A stretch of DNA of 31,454 nucleotides from Anaerolineae bacterium. GTDB taxonomy: Bacteria; Chloroflexota; Anaerolineae; JAAYZQ01. Below, piece by piece: positions 1 to 8,212 of this stretch (position 1 is the stretch's first letter; the number at the start of each line of letters is the position of its first letter). The notes under the pieces are model-generated. The model made no database searches and had not been told where the DNA came from. It saw nothing but the letters and a program-made list of their open reading frames with translations. A program made the translations under genes and the position numbers. The stretch covers positions 1 through 31,454 of the forward strand of contig JAFGOG010000268.1 of NCBI GenBank assembly GCA_016926595.1. The letters run 5' to 3'.

Positions 1-1
1 C

Positions 2-307
2 CAGATGTCGCTGAGCGTGCTGCAAATGGCGTGCCGGCAGGGCATCAAGGTCCCCCACGACCTGGCCGTCGTCGGCTTTGACGGCCTACCGGAGACGGCC
101 CACTACTGGCCTCCACTCACGACGGTGTACCAGGATCTGCGAAACCTTGGCTGCACCGCCGTACAGGAGCTGGTCCGGGCCGTTGAAGCGGGCCACGACG
201 AGCAGGTGGTTTTTGAACCTCGATCGATCTCCCTTCGCCCGGAGCTGATCGTCCGGGAGAGCTCCGTAGGCCGGCTGGGATCGAAGCGGGGGCACGTACC
301 GAGTTAA
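2..307 (+). CDS. LacI-family transcriptional regulator, C-terminal fragment
   Basis: This is the last ~100 codons of a regulator that begins before the window; the frame is open to the left edge. The visible part is the end of the sugar-binding (periplasmic-binding-protein-like) effector domain. It has the family pattern GIKVPHDLAVVGFDG, then PPLTTVYQD and LGCTAVQELV, and ends shortly after the segment ISLRPELIVRESS, as LacI/GalR proteins normally do. The DNA-binding helix-turn-helix lies outside the window. The isomerase gene starts 27 bp after its stop on the same strand, so it probably heads or co-transcribes with the pentose operon and controls it in response to a sugar. The effector is unknown but is likely the pentose or a derivative. 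Family assignment is firm; target and effector are inference from position. Confidence 0.9.
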   Translation, partial: QMSLSVLQMACRQGIKVPHDLAVVGFDGLPETAHYWPPLTTVYQDLRNLGCTAVQELVRAVEAGHDEQVVFEPRSISLRPELIVRESSVGRLGSKRGHVPS

Positions 308-334
308 AGCTGAATCTCGTTTGGAGAGAAGAGA

Positions 335-1744
335 ATGGACAAAATCACTTTGGGCCTTATCGTTAGCAATCGAGGATTCTTTCCCGACCATCTGTGCGAG
401 ACGGGCCGGCAAGAGGTGTTGCGCGTGCTGGCAGAGGAAGGGATTGAGGTAATCGCTCTCAACACGACAGACACCCCCTTTGGTTCGGTCGAGACGCTCC
501 AGGACTCAGAAAAGTGCGCCGCATTGTTCCAGGCGCACCGGGCAGAGATCGACGGCATCCTGGTGACCCTGCCCAATTTCGGCGACGAACGGGCGGTGGC
601 GAATACCATCCGGATGGCAGAGTTGAATGTGCCGGTGCTGATCCAGGCTTTCCCCGACGAAACCGGCAAGATGACGATTGCCGAGCGGCGAGACAGCTTC
701 TGCGGCAAGATGTCGGCATGCAACAACATGTGGCAATACGGCATCCCTTACACCCTCACCACACTGCACACCGTGTCCCCCGATTCGGACAGCTTTCGCC
801 AGGATCTGCGCCAGTTTGCCGGGACCTGCCGCATAGTGCGCGGCCTGCGGGGGGCCAGATTTGGCATGCTGGGCGCCCGGCCGGCAGCTTTTATCACGGT
901 GCGGTTTAGCGAAAAGCTGCTGGAAAAGGCCGGCATCAGTGTCGAAGTCATGGACCTTTCGGAGGCCTTTGGCCGGGCCAACCGCCTGGCAGCCGACGAT
1001 CCGGCCGTTCGCGATAAACTGGACGCCATCAAGGGCTATGTCCCTACCAGGAGCATCCCCCCGGAGGCGCTGCTCAAGATGGCCAAGTTTGCACTGGTGA
1101 CGGAGCGCTGGATGGAGGAAAACAGGCTGGTAGCCACGGCGGTGCAGTGTTGGACGGCCATGGAAGAGTATTTTGGCGTCGTCCCCTGCGCGGTGATGAG
1201 CATGATGAGCAACGCACTCAAGCCCAGCGCATGCGAGGCCGACATCACCGGCGCCATCGGCATGTACGCCATGGCCCTGGCCTCCGGCAGGCCCAGCGCG
1301 TTGGTGGACTGGAACAACAACTATGGCGACGATCCCGACAAGGGGGTCATCTTTCACTGCAGCAACCTCCCGGCCGACTTTATCCAGGAGCCGGGGATGT
1401 CTTACCAGGCGATCATCGCCGGCACGGTGGGCAAGGAGAACACGTATGGGACCATAGTGGGTCGGGTCAAGACGGGGCCGTTTACCTACTGCCGGGTATC
1501 TACGGACGACGAGTACGGGGTCATCCGCGCCTACCTGGGAGAAGGTGAGCTGACCGGCGATCCCCTACAAACGTTTGGCGGCTTTGGGGTGGTCAATATC
1601 CCGGATTTCCAGGGCCTGCTCCGCTACATCTGCGAGAACGGCTACGAGCACCACGTCGCAGTGAACCGCTCGCAGGTGGCAGATGCTATGAATGAGGCGT
1701 TGACCAAGTATATGGGTTGGGATGTTTATTACCACAAGGCTTGA
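335..1744 (+). CDS. L-fucose/L-arabinose isomerase-family sugar isomerase
   Basis: This 469-residue protein belongs to the L-fucose isomerase-related family (COG2407 type), manganese-dependent aldose-ketose isomerases. The C-terminal half shows the three conserved metal-ligand contexts: Glu301 in ACEADITGA, Asp325 in LVDWNNNYGDD and His341 in VIFHCSNLPADF. The N-terminal half is the Rossmann-like part (LGLIVSNRGFFPDHLCETGR). The ATG at 335 follows the purine-rich stretch TTGGAGAGAAGAG. The downstream genes encode a ribulokinase and an L-ribulose-5-phosphate 4-epimerase, but no canonical araA is present. The simplest reading is that this enzyme converts L-arabinose to L-ribulose (or a similar pentose or deoxyhexose). 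Family is confident; substrate is inferred from the operon and could instead be fucose, arabinose, xylose or ribose-like. Confidence 0.85.
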   Translation: MDKITLGLIVSNRGFFPDHLCETGRQEVLRVLAEEGIEVIALNTTDTPFGSVETLQDSEKCAALFQAHRAEIDGILVTLPNFGDERAVANTIRMAELNVPVLIQAFPDETGKMTIAERRDSFCGKMSACNNMWQYGIPYTLTTLHTVSPDSDSFRQDLRQFAGTCRIVRGLRGARFGMLGARPAAFITVRFSEKLLEKAGISVEVMDLSEAFGRANRLAADDPAVRDKLDAIKGYVPTRSIPPEALLKMAKFALVTERWMEENRLVATAVQCWTAMEEYFGVVPCAVMSMMSNALKPSACEADITGAIGMYAMALASGRPSALVDWNNNYGDDPDKGVIFHCSNLPADFIQEPGMSYQAIIAGTVGKENTYGTIVGRVKTGPFTYCRVSTDDEYGVIRAYLGEGELTGDPLQTFGGFGVVNIPDFQGLLRYICENGYEHHVAVNRSQVADAMNEALTKYMGWDVYYHKA

Positions 1745-1797
1745 TGCTTATAATCAGCCTGATGCTTGCAGGAGGGGAAAGCGCTCCACGAATGAGG

Positions 1798-1826
1798 TTG
1801 AGCCTGAGCAGCTCTGGCGGGATAGT
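1798..1826 (+). promoter_or_regulatory. Possible internal promoter before the sugar-binding protein gene
   Basis: TTGAGC (1798-1803) and GATAGT (1821-1826) are separated by 17 bp in the 137-bp gap between isomerase and binding-protein genes; each box matches 4 of 6 consensus bases. An AGCGCT palindrome at 1780-1785, in the context GGGAAAGCGCTCCAC, resembles the centre of a LacI-type operator. Both are weak matches and only suggest that the transporter genes may have extra initiation or control here. Confidence 0.3.
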
Positions 1827-1881
1827 CACCGCCCTTTACTCGGTAGCGGATTTCTAAAATAAGAGAAGGGGGAAGAAAGAA

Positions 1882-2916
1882 ATGAACGTGTCAAAGAATC
1901 TGTTCAAGGCAGCGCTAGCAGTGCTGCTGGTCCTATCGATGGTGGTGATCACTGCCTGCGGCGCCGAACCTACTGCAGTGCCCACAGCAGTGCCGCCCAC
2001 AGCGGTCCCGACTGCTGCCGCAAAGACCTACACCTATCAGGACATGGTGGTCGGCTTTCTCCAGACCGGTTCTGAAGGCGGTTGGCGCGCTGCCAACACC
2101 GCCTCGTTCAAGGAGACCGCAGAACAACTGGGCATCACCCTCAAGTTCTACGACTCCCAGAACGATCTAGCCAAGCAGGTGGCAGGCTTTCGCCAGTTCA
2201 TCCAGGACCCGGAAGTGAACGTCATCGTCCTCGCCGCGCTCGAGACGACGGGTTGGGACGACGTGCTGAAAGAGGCCCAGGCCGCCGGCAAGACGGTCGT
2301 CCTGGAGGACCGGCGCATCGATGCGCCGGACAACCTGTATGCCACCTACATCGGCTCCGACTTTGCCGAAGAGGGGCGCAAGTCCGCGGATGAAATCTGC
2401 GCCCTGCTCGCCAACAGCGCGTCCAAGAATGTCTGGGAGCTGGTCGGCAACGTGGGCTCCTCCGCCGCCAAGGACCGCGGCCAGGGTTTCCGCGAAAAGA
2501 TGGGTGAGTGCGGAATCACGGTCACCAAGAGCCAGACCGCCAACTGGAGCATCACCGAAGGCAAGCAGGTGACAGAAGCCTGGTTGAAGGAAACCAAGGA
2601 CGTCCAGGCCATCTTTGGGCAGAACGACGAGATGGCTCTGGGCGCCATCGAGGCGCTCAAGGAAGCCGGCCTCAAGCCCGGTGTGGATGTCTTTGTCCTG
2701 TCTGTCGATGCGACCGCAGGCGCCTTCAAGGCCATGCTGGCCGGCGAGCTGAACGTGACGGTGGAGTGCAACCCGCTGCTCGCCCCGCAGGTCTACGAGG
2801 CTGCTCTGAAAGCGCTCAACGGCGAGTCGCTGCCCAAGTGGGTTCCTTCGCAGGAAGGTGTGTTCCGCTCTACAGACCCGAACCTGCAGGAAATCACCGA
2901 CGGCCGCAAGTATTAG
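1882..2916 (+). CDS. ytfQ: Sugar ABC transporter substrate-binding lipoprotein, YtfQ-like
   Basis: This 344-residue extracytoplasmic sugar-binding protein delivers a monosaccharide to the permeases encoded downstream. Residues 1-26 form a lipoprotein signal ending in the lipobox ITAC (lipidated Cys26). A Pro/Thr/Val/Ala linker (PTAVPTAVPPTAVPTAA) then spaces the domain from the membrane. The body is a type-1 periplasmic-binding fold very like E. coli YtfQ: VGFLQTGSEGGWRAANTASF near the start, then TTGWDDVLKEAQAAGK, VVLEDRRID, AAKDRGQGFREKM, GQNDEMALGAIEALKEAGLKPG and VLSVDATAGAFKAM. It starts at ATG after AGAAGGGGGAAG. YtfQ relatives bind galactofuranose, arabinose or other furanose pentoses; the adjacent araB and araD genes make L-arabinose the likeliest ligand (inference). 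Confidence 0.88.
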   Translation: MNVSKNLFKAALAVLLVLSMVVITACGAEPTAVPTAVPPTAVPTAAAKTYTYQDMVVGFLQTGSEGGWRAANTASFKETAEQLGITLKFYDSQNDLAKQVAGFRQFIQDPEVNVIVLAALETTGWDDVLKEAQAAGKTVVLEDRRIDAPDNLYATYIGSDFAEEGRKSADEICALLANSASKNVWELVGNVGSSAAKDRGQGFREKMGECGITVTKSQTANWSITEGKQVTEAWLKETKDVQAIFGQNDEMALGAIEALKEAGLKPGVDVFVLSVDATAGAFKAMLAGELNVTVECNPLLAPQVYEAALKALNGESLPKWVPSQEGVFRSTDPNLQEITDGRKY

Positions 2917-2956
2917 ACCTAGGAGACCGCTTTCCCTATAGTTCTGTAGAACACAT

Positions 2957-2987
2957 GAGGAGCGGCGTGCACGCGACGCCGCTCCTC
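2957..2987 (+). terminator. Intra-operon stem-loop between binding-protein and ATPase genes
   Basis: A perfect 12-bp stem (arms 2957-2968 and 2976-2987, GAGGAGCGGCGT and its complement) encloses a 7-nt loop, 40 bp after the binding-protein stop codon. No T-run follows, so a full terminator is unlikely. It more likely protects the upstream mRNA from 3' exonucleases or partly attenuates transcription, giving more binding protein than ATPase and permease. Confidence 0.7.
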
Positions 2988-3033
2988 GAATCACCCGGAC
3001 TGCGCAGCGTGCAAGAGATAGCAGAGGTGGTTC

Positions 3034-4554
3034 ATGTCAGATTCTGACCAAACAGTTGTAGAGATGCGGGGGATAGACAAAGCCTTCCCCGGCGTGCAAG
3101 CCCTCTTAAGGGTAGACTTTAGCCTTAGGCACGGCGAGATCCACGCTATCGTGGGCGAGAACGGCGCGGGCAAGTCTACCCTCATCAAGGTGCTGACCGG
3201 CGTCGAGAAGCAGGACGCAGGCGTGATCACCCTGGAAGGGAAAGAGGTCGCCATCAGATCGCCGCTCGATGCGCAGAGGATGGGCATCAGCACGGTCTAC
3301 CAGGAGATCAACCTGTGCCCCAATCTGACGGTGGCGGAGAATATCCTGATCGGCCGGGAGCCCAAGAGGCTGGGGGGGGTGCATTGGAAGGCGATGAATG
3401 TCCAGGCCAAAGTGGCTCTGCAGCACCTGGACATCGACATTGATGTGACCCAGACGCTGGGCTCCTATTCGGTGGCCATCCAGCAGATGGCGGCCATCGC
3501 CCGGGCACTCGAGATCTCATCCGCCAAGATTCTGATCCTGGACGAGCCTACTTCCAGCCTCGATATCCATGAAACTGCACAGCTTTTCGGGGTGATGCGC
3601 AAGCTGAAAAGTGAAGGCATGGCCATCATCTTCATCACCCACTTTATCGACCAGGTCTATGAGATCTCGGACAGGATCACCGTCCTCAGAAATGGGAGCC
3701 TGGTTGGGACTTTTGACACGGCAAGCATACCACGCCTGGAACTGATCGCCAAGATGATCGGTCGAGAGCTGACCGAATTCGACGAGATGTCGCAGATCAA
3801 GCTCAGGAGCAGCCAGCAGATCAAGGGGGAGGCACTGCTCGAGGCCGAGCAATTTGGTCTCACCGGTGCTGTCGAGCCACTTGACCTGGAGCTGCACGCC
3901 GGCGAAGTGCTTGGTTTCGCCGGATTGCTGGGATCGGGACGCACGGAGGTTGCTCAATTGCTGTTCGGGATCGAAAAGCCCGACAGCGGCACGGTCAGGT
4001 TGGCCGGCCATACAGTCAGGCGGTTCTCACCCCTGGCCTCCATCAGCCGAGGCGTGGCCTTGTGTCCCGAAGACAGAAAAGAGGCCGGCGTCGTAGACGA
4101 CTTGACGGTCAGAGAGAACATCGTCCTGGCCCTCCAGGCCAGCCGGGGTTGGCTCAGGTATCTGAGCATGCAACAGCAATACGAAACAGCGGACAGGTAC
4201 ATCAAGCTGCTGAATATCGCAACCCCCTCTGCCGATCAGCCGGTCAAGAACCTCAGCGGCGGCAATCAGCAAAAGGTGATCCTGGCGCGTTGGCTAGCCA
4301 CAAACCCACAGATCTTGATCCTGGATGAACCCACCAGGGGCATCGACGTTGGAGCAAAAGCCGAGATCCAGAAGCTGGTGCTGTCGCTCGCCGAAGAAGG
4401 CAAGTCGTGCGTGTTTATCTCCTCCGAGCTAGAAGAGGTGCTGCGCACCAGCCACCGCATTGTCGTGCTGCGGGACCGGAAAAAAATAACGGAGTTCAGC
4501 GGTCAAGTGGACGAGCATGTCATCATGCAATCGATGGCCGGGGGTGAATCATGA
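3034..4554 (+). CDS. ytfR: Sugar ABC transporter ATP-binding protein, YtfR-like (two ATPase domains)
   Basis: This 506-residue cytoplasmic ATPase powers the monosaccharide importer. It has the duplicated layout of the carbohydrate-uptake-2 family (RbsA, MglA, AraG, YtfR). Domain 1 (about residues 8-245) has Walker A GENGAGKST (41-49), the modified signature YSVAIQQMAAIARAL typical of YtfR, and Walker B LILDEPTSSLD. Domain 2 (about 255-500) has the degenerate Walker A GFAGLLGSGRTE usual for this family, a normal signature LSGGNQQK and Walker B LILDEPTRGID. The ATG at 3034 follows AGCAGAGGTGG. The stop overlaps the next start (ATGA), so it is translationally coupled to the permease. Length and motifs are complete. 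The exact sugar cannot be read from the ATPase. Confidence 0.93.
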   Translation: MSDSDQTVVEMRGIDKAFPGVQALLRVDFSLRHGEIHAIVGENGAGKSTLIKVLTGVEKQDAGVITLEGKEVAIRSPLDAQRMGISTVYQEINLCPNLTVAENILIGREPKRLGGVHWKAMNVQAKVALQHLDIDIDVTQTLGSYSVAIQQMAAIARALEISSAKILILDEPTSSLDIHETAQLFGVMRKLKSEGMAIIFITHFIDQVYEISDRITVLRNGSLVGTFDTASIPRLELIAKMIGRELTEFDEMSQIKLRSSQQIKGEALLEAEQFGLTGAVEPLDLELHAGEVLGFAGLLGSGRTEVAQLLFGIEKPDSGTVRLAGHTVRRFSPLASISRGVALCPEDRKEAGVVDDLTVRENIVLALQASRGWLRYLSMQQQYETADRYIKLLNIATPSADQPVKNLSGGNQQKVILARWLATNPQILILDEPTRGIDVGAKAEIQKLVLSLAEEGKSCVFISSELEEVLRTSHRIVVLRDRKKITEFSGQVDEHVIMQSMAGGES

Positions 4555-5627
4555 GACAGACCAAGCCCTCCTTCAGTTGGAGAAAGGTAACTGAGAGCAA
4601 GCTCTTTTTCCCACTCATCGCCTTTGCGCTTATCCTACTCTTTGACTTTATCGTGGTTCCCGGTTTTTTCAACATTCAAGTCAGGGAAGGCAACCTGCAT
4701 GGAAGCCTGATCGATATCCTGCGAAACGGTTCGACCATTTCCCTGCTGGCCATTGGCATGACGCTGGTCATCGCCACCGGAGGAGTAGACCTGTCGGTGG
4801 GTGCGGTAATGGCCATCGCGGCTTCGGTGGCGGCTGTGCTGATGAATCCGTACGTTTTGGCCACAGAACTGCCGCCGCACCTCATGAAGCTGATCAACGA
4901 TCCACACTTTACCTACCAACCGCTGTGGATCGTGATCCTAGTGACGCTGTTCGTGGCCATACTGTGCGGTTTGTGGAATGGTGTGTTGGTGGCCTATGTA
5001 AAGATCCAGCCCATGGTGGGCACGCTGATCCTGATGATCGCCGGCCGTGGGATCGCCCAGCTCATCACCAACGGGGTGAGAATTCAGATCTTTTACGAAC
5101 CATACGCTTTTATCGGCCAGGGCTGGATTGTCCTACCGTTTTCCCTGTACATCGTGGCCTTTGTTTTCATAATTGCCTGGCTTCTGACCCGCAAGACGGC
5201 CATCGGGATGTTCATAGAGTCAGTGGGCATCAATGCCCGCTCCAGCTTTTATAGTGGCATCGAGGAAAAAAAGATCAAGCTGCTCGCCTATACCTTCTGC
5301 GGCTTGTGCGCGGGGATAGCGGGCCTGGTTGCCAGCTCGAATATCAAAACATCGGATGCCTTTAATATCGGCATGACGACTGAACTGGACGCCATCCTGG
5401 CGGTCGTCATCGGCGGCACTTTGATGTCGGGCGGCCGCTTCTCCCTGCTGGCCAGCATCATCGGCGCCTGGGTCATGCAGGGGGTAACCACCTCCATGTA
5501 TGCGCTTAGCGTTCCGGCGTTCGCCCTTCAGGCCATCAAGGGAGTGGTGGTCATTTTGGTGATCCTCCTCTATTCGGAACAGGTCAGAGGCCTTGTCCGC
5601 AGGATCGGCGCGCAGAAAGAGGCTTGA
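4551..5627 (+). CDS. ytfT: Sugar ABC transporter permease, YtfT-like
   Basis: This 358-residue integral membrane protein of the AraH/RbsC/YtfT permease family is one of two different permeases forming the channel. Family hallmarks are LRNGSTISLLAIGMTLVIATGGVDLSVGAVMAIA in its early membrane segments, KIQPMVGTLILMIAGRGIAQLI in the middle, and the long C-terminal region with AVVIGGTLMSGGRF and AIKGVVVILVILLYS. Many hydrophobic helices are visible. The start codon overlaps the ATPase stop (ATGA) and its own stop lies within a few bases of the next permease start, so the transporter genes form a tight translational unit. Two consecutive distinct permeases after a YtfR-like ATPase is the YtfT/YjfF arrangement. 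Function is confident; ligand is inferred from the operon. Confidence 0.9.
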   Translation: MRQTKPSFSWRKVTESKLFFPLIAFALILLFDFIVVPGFFNIQVREGNLHGSLIDILRNGSTISLLAIGMTLVIATGGVDLSVGAVMAIAASVAAVLMNPYVLATELPPHLMKLINDPHFTYQPLWIVILVTLFVAILCGLWNGVLVAYVKIQPMVGTLILMIAGRGIAQLITNGVRIQIFYEPYAFIGQGWIVLPFSLYIVAFVFIIAWLLTRKTAIGMFIESVGINARSSFYSGIEEKKIKLLAYTFCGLCAGIAGLVASSNIKTSDAFNIGMTTELDAILAVVIGGTLMSGGRFSLLASIIGAWVMQGVTTSMYALSVPAFALQAIKGVVVILVILLYSEQVRGLVRRIGAQKEA

Positions 5628-5632
5628 CTGCG

Positions 5633-7237
5633 ATGCGAAGAATAGGCGCTTTTCTGTCTACCTATCAAAGGTTTATCCCGCTTGTCGCCACGGCGCTGCT
5701 GGCTTTTGTTGCCTATGGGGTTGGCGCGATCTTTTATCCGGCCATGCGGGACCCACAGGTTTTCATCAACATATTCCGAAATAACGCCTACCTGTTGATC
5801 AGCGCCATAGGCTCGACGCTCGTCATTCTTACGGGCGGCATCGACCTGTCGGTCAGCGGCCTGATGGCGCTGACGACTGTAGCCTCTGCCGCGTTGCTGC
5901 GAGAAGGGTGGAACGCCTGGGTTGTCATCTTGTTGATGCTGGTCATGGGCATGGCTTTTGGCGCTACGATGGGGGGCTTTATTACCTACCTGAAGGTGCA
6001 GCCGTTTATTGCCACCCTGGCGGGCATGTGGGTGGCCCGTGGGCTGTGCTTCTTTATCAGCGACGATGCCATCGCCATCAGGGATCGCACCTTCCGCATC
6101 CTTGGCGGAACCAAGATCTTGATCCCAGGGCTAAGCGATCCTTCAACCAAACAGGGGGATTTTGTCTCGATATTCATCATCGTCGGGTTCGTCGTCCTGG
6201 CGGCAGCGATGTACCTTACCCATTACAGGCGGTTTGGCCGCACGGTGTACGCCATCGGGGGTGGTGAAGGAAGGAATGAGCAATCTGCCCGGTTGATGGG
6301 CCTACCGGTGAACTCGACCAAAGTGCTGGTGTACACGTTGAATGGATTTTGCTCGGCGCTGGCCGGTATAGCGCTGGCCGTCCATGTGATGTCCGGTCAC
6401 GGCTTGTACGCAAATGGCGTTGAACTGGACGTCATCGCTTCGGTGGTGATGGGCGGCACGTCGCTGAGCGGTGGTGTGGGGTACGTATTCGGCACGCTGT
6501 TTGGCGTGCTCGTTTTCGGCATCACTCAGACCTTGATCCAGTTCAACGGAACGTTGAGCTCCTGGTGGACGAGGATCGTGATCGGCCTGCTGACGCTGAT
6601 GTTCATCGGCGTACAGAGCCTCCTGGCTGCTCGGAAGCGCGGCCGCGGCCAGGCAAAGGAAGGCGAGGCGTCGGTATCGGCAGCCATGCGCAGGCGTCGT
6701 TTGCTAATACTCGGCGGCGGCGCGATCGTCGCGATCGTCCTCGGAGTAATTGCGGTCAGCCTGATCCGAGGACCGGCAGGTGGTGAAACAGCGGTCACCA
6801 CCTCCACGCCAGGATCTGCCCGATGCGAACTCAAGCCTTTCCGGCAGGACCAGGCCGAAATCGCCATGCAAACTGGGGCAGTAGTCACCTACGAGCGCAA
6901 TGGTGGACCTAACTGCATCGACGAGCTGTATTTCATCTACCCGGATGGGCGGATCGTGGGCGACGATGGCGCCAACAAGATCGAGAAACAGGTGACCCCT
7001 GCCGACGTGGATGCGCTGCTGGCAGGCATCAGTGGCCTCGGATGGTTTACGGACGAGATGTACAATACCTGGCATACCCCCTGCGGGCAATGTTATGGGT
7101 ACTACCTCACCGTCTCTTATGCTGATCAGGTCAAGACCGTAAAAGGCGTGGATGGTGGGACAGATGCCCCGGCTGACTACTGGCAGGTCGTGTCGCTGGT
7201 CAAGGGGATTGTTCCGAAATTCGCCGCTGAGCCCTAG
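5633..7237 (+). CDS. yjfF: Sugar ABC permease, YjfF-like, with fused outward-facing C-terminal domain
   Basis: Residues ~1-335 are a complete second permease of the YtfT/YjfF family (NNAYLLISAIGSTLVILTGGIDLSVSGLMAL; LKVQPFIATLAGMWVARGL; ASVVMGGTSLSGGVG). Normal family members end there. This one continues in frame: a basic linker, then MRRRRLLILGGG (Met352) opening one extra membrane helix (~356-376), then ~155 residues with cysteines 398, 428, 484 and 487, the last two in HTPCGQCYGYY. The segment ELYFIYPDGRIVGDDGA and the layout recall small extracytoplasmic DUF6438-like domains (tentative). I place the start at ATG 5633, 10 bp after AAAGAGG; an in-frame TTG at 5624 overlapping the upstream stop is possible. 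Met352 lacks a well-placed ribosome site and no stop precedes it, so a true fusion is favoured over two genes. Confidence 0.88.
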   Translation: MRRIGAFLSTYQRFIPLVATALLAFVAYGVGAIFYPAMRDPQVFINIFRNNAYLLISAIGSTLVILTGGIDLSVSGLMALTTVASAALLREGWNAWVVILLMLVMGMAFGATMGGFITYLKVQPFIATLAGMWVARGLCFFISDDAIAIRDRTFRILGGTKILIPGLSDPSTKQGDFVSIFIIVGFVVLAAAMYLTHYRRFGRTVYAIGGGEGRNEQSARLMGLPVNSTKVLVYTLNGFCSALAGIALAVHVMSGHGLYANGVELDVIASVVMGGTSLSGGVGYVFGTLFGVLVFGITQTLIQFNGTLSSWWTRIVIGLLTLMFIGVQSLLAARKRGRGQAKEGEASVSAAMRRRRLLILGGGAIVAIVLGVIAVSLIRGPAGGETAVTTSTPGSARCELKPFRQDQAEIAMQTGAVVTYERNGGPNCIDELYFIYPDGRIVGDDGANKIEKQVTPADVDALLAGISGLGWFTDEMYNTWHTPCGQCYGYYLTVSYADQVKTVKGVDGGTDAPADYWQVVSLVKGIVPKFAAEP

Positions 7238-7271
7238 TGAGTCAGAAGCGCCGAGTACAGGAGTATGAAAG

Positions 7272-8189
7272 ATGAAAGTTAAAAGGGCACTGGTTCCTGT
7301 CCTGATATGCACTCTGCTTCTGTGTGCCTGCGACTATATCGTATTGCCCGATGACCTGGATAGCTATACCGTAAAGGAGTCAAAAGGTTGGAGTGCGGTG
7401 GCAACCAATGTCGGCAAATCGGACGGGGGGGACTTGCACATCGACCTGACGATCCGAAATGAGACCGGCGATTGGAGCGCCATGCAGGCCACGGCGGGCA
7501 GGCCGGCTGTGCTCACCACTGGCGACGGCAAGACCACAAATTGCGACACTGTTTTTGTCAGCACAGGCGGCCATCGCCTAGCTCCGGGCTTTCAGACGCG
7601 GGGGTATACAGGCGGGACAAAAGCTGAGCAAAAAACCCAGCTCGTCTATGTGGAATGCAAGGGGGCGGAAGCGTCCACAGGATCCAGACTTGCCATCGGC
7701 TATAGCTACGTTACCGGCGAGTATAACTACTACTACCCTGATGAGAACAAGGTCGACGCGACGCTGGAAGTCAAGCTCGACGAAGTCGCTTCAGATCTCA
7801 CCTATCCGATTGCCGAAGAGATCGAGGGTCTAATACAAAAGCCCGGCACCGAGATCACTGCGATCAACGACGTCATCCTCGTCCTTATCGTCGTCGAGCG
7901 TACGGATACCGGCCTGCAGTTCACATGGCAGACCAACAACCCTGGTGAGTACCCCTCGTATGTTCACGTTGGCAATCCGCCTGTCATCGGCGCAGATGGC
8001 ATCATCTATGGTTTCTACCAGACGCCGGACATCATATCGGTACCCATCACCCCTGCCGGCGACAAGGCACAATGGACGACCGAGACGGCGGTGCCGCAGG
8101 ATGTCAAAGGTTTGTACATACTGCTGAGCGTCGAGTCGAAAAAACAGCGGCTCTTTGTCAACTATGCCGTCGATATCACCGACAGGTAG
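7272..8189 (+). CDS. Putative lipoprotein of unknown function in the pentose operon
   Basis: I do not recognise a specific family for this 305-residue protein. It begins with a short lipoprotein signal ([17 protein letters not shown]; predicted lipidated Cys20, with another Cys at 18). The mature part looks beta-rich, with runs such as [48 protein letters not shown] and [20 protein letters not shown]. The first half resembles an Ig-like domain of the DUF4352 kind (weak). The ATG is preceded by CAGGAG at good spacing. It sits between the fused permease and ribulokinase genes on the same strand with short gaps, so it is probably co-expressed with sugar uptake. A role as accessory surface protein for the importer is inference from position only. 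Confidence 0.75.
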   Translation: MKVKRALVPVLICTLLLCACDYIVLPDDLDSYTVKESKGWSAVATNVGKSDGGDLHIDLTIRNETGDWSAMQATAGRPAVLTTGDGKTTNCDTVFVSTGGHRLAPGFQTRGYTGGTKAEQKTQLVYVECKGAEASTGSRLAIGYSYVTGEYNYYYPDENKVDATLEVKLDEVASDLTYPIAEEIEGLIQKPGTEITAINDVILVLIVVERTDTGLQFTWQTNNPGEYPSYVHVGNPPVIGADGIIYGFYQTPDIISVPITPAGDKAQWTTETAVPQDVKGLYILLSVESKKQRLFVNYAVDITDR

Positions 8190-8212
8190 TTTCTGGCCTC
8201 AACGGGGGAGAC

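Noticed and set aside
506..1357. 283-codon minus-strand open frame antisense to the isomerase
   Set aside because: Low-complexity His/Gly/Arg-rich translation with no family features; the plus strand carries a motif-complete isomerase. It is a shadow frame caused by high GC.
2167..2994. 275-codon minus-strand frame antisense to the sugar-binding protein
   Set aside because: No recognisable domain and no ribosome site; the plus-strand lipoprotein is clearly real.
6686..7237. Separate small gene starting at the internal Met of the YjfF fusion
   Set aside because: No stop codon separates it from the permease frame and the nearest purine-rich stretch is about 20 bp away, so a fusion is more likely; kept as a point to check.
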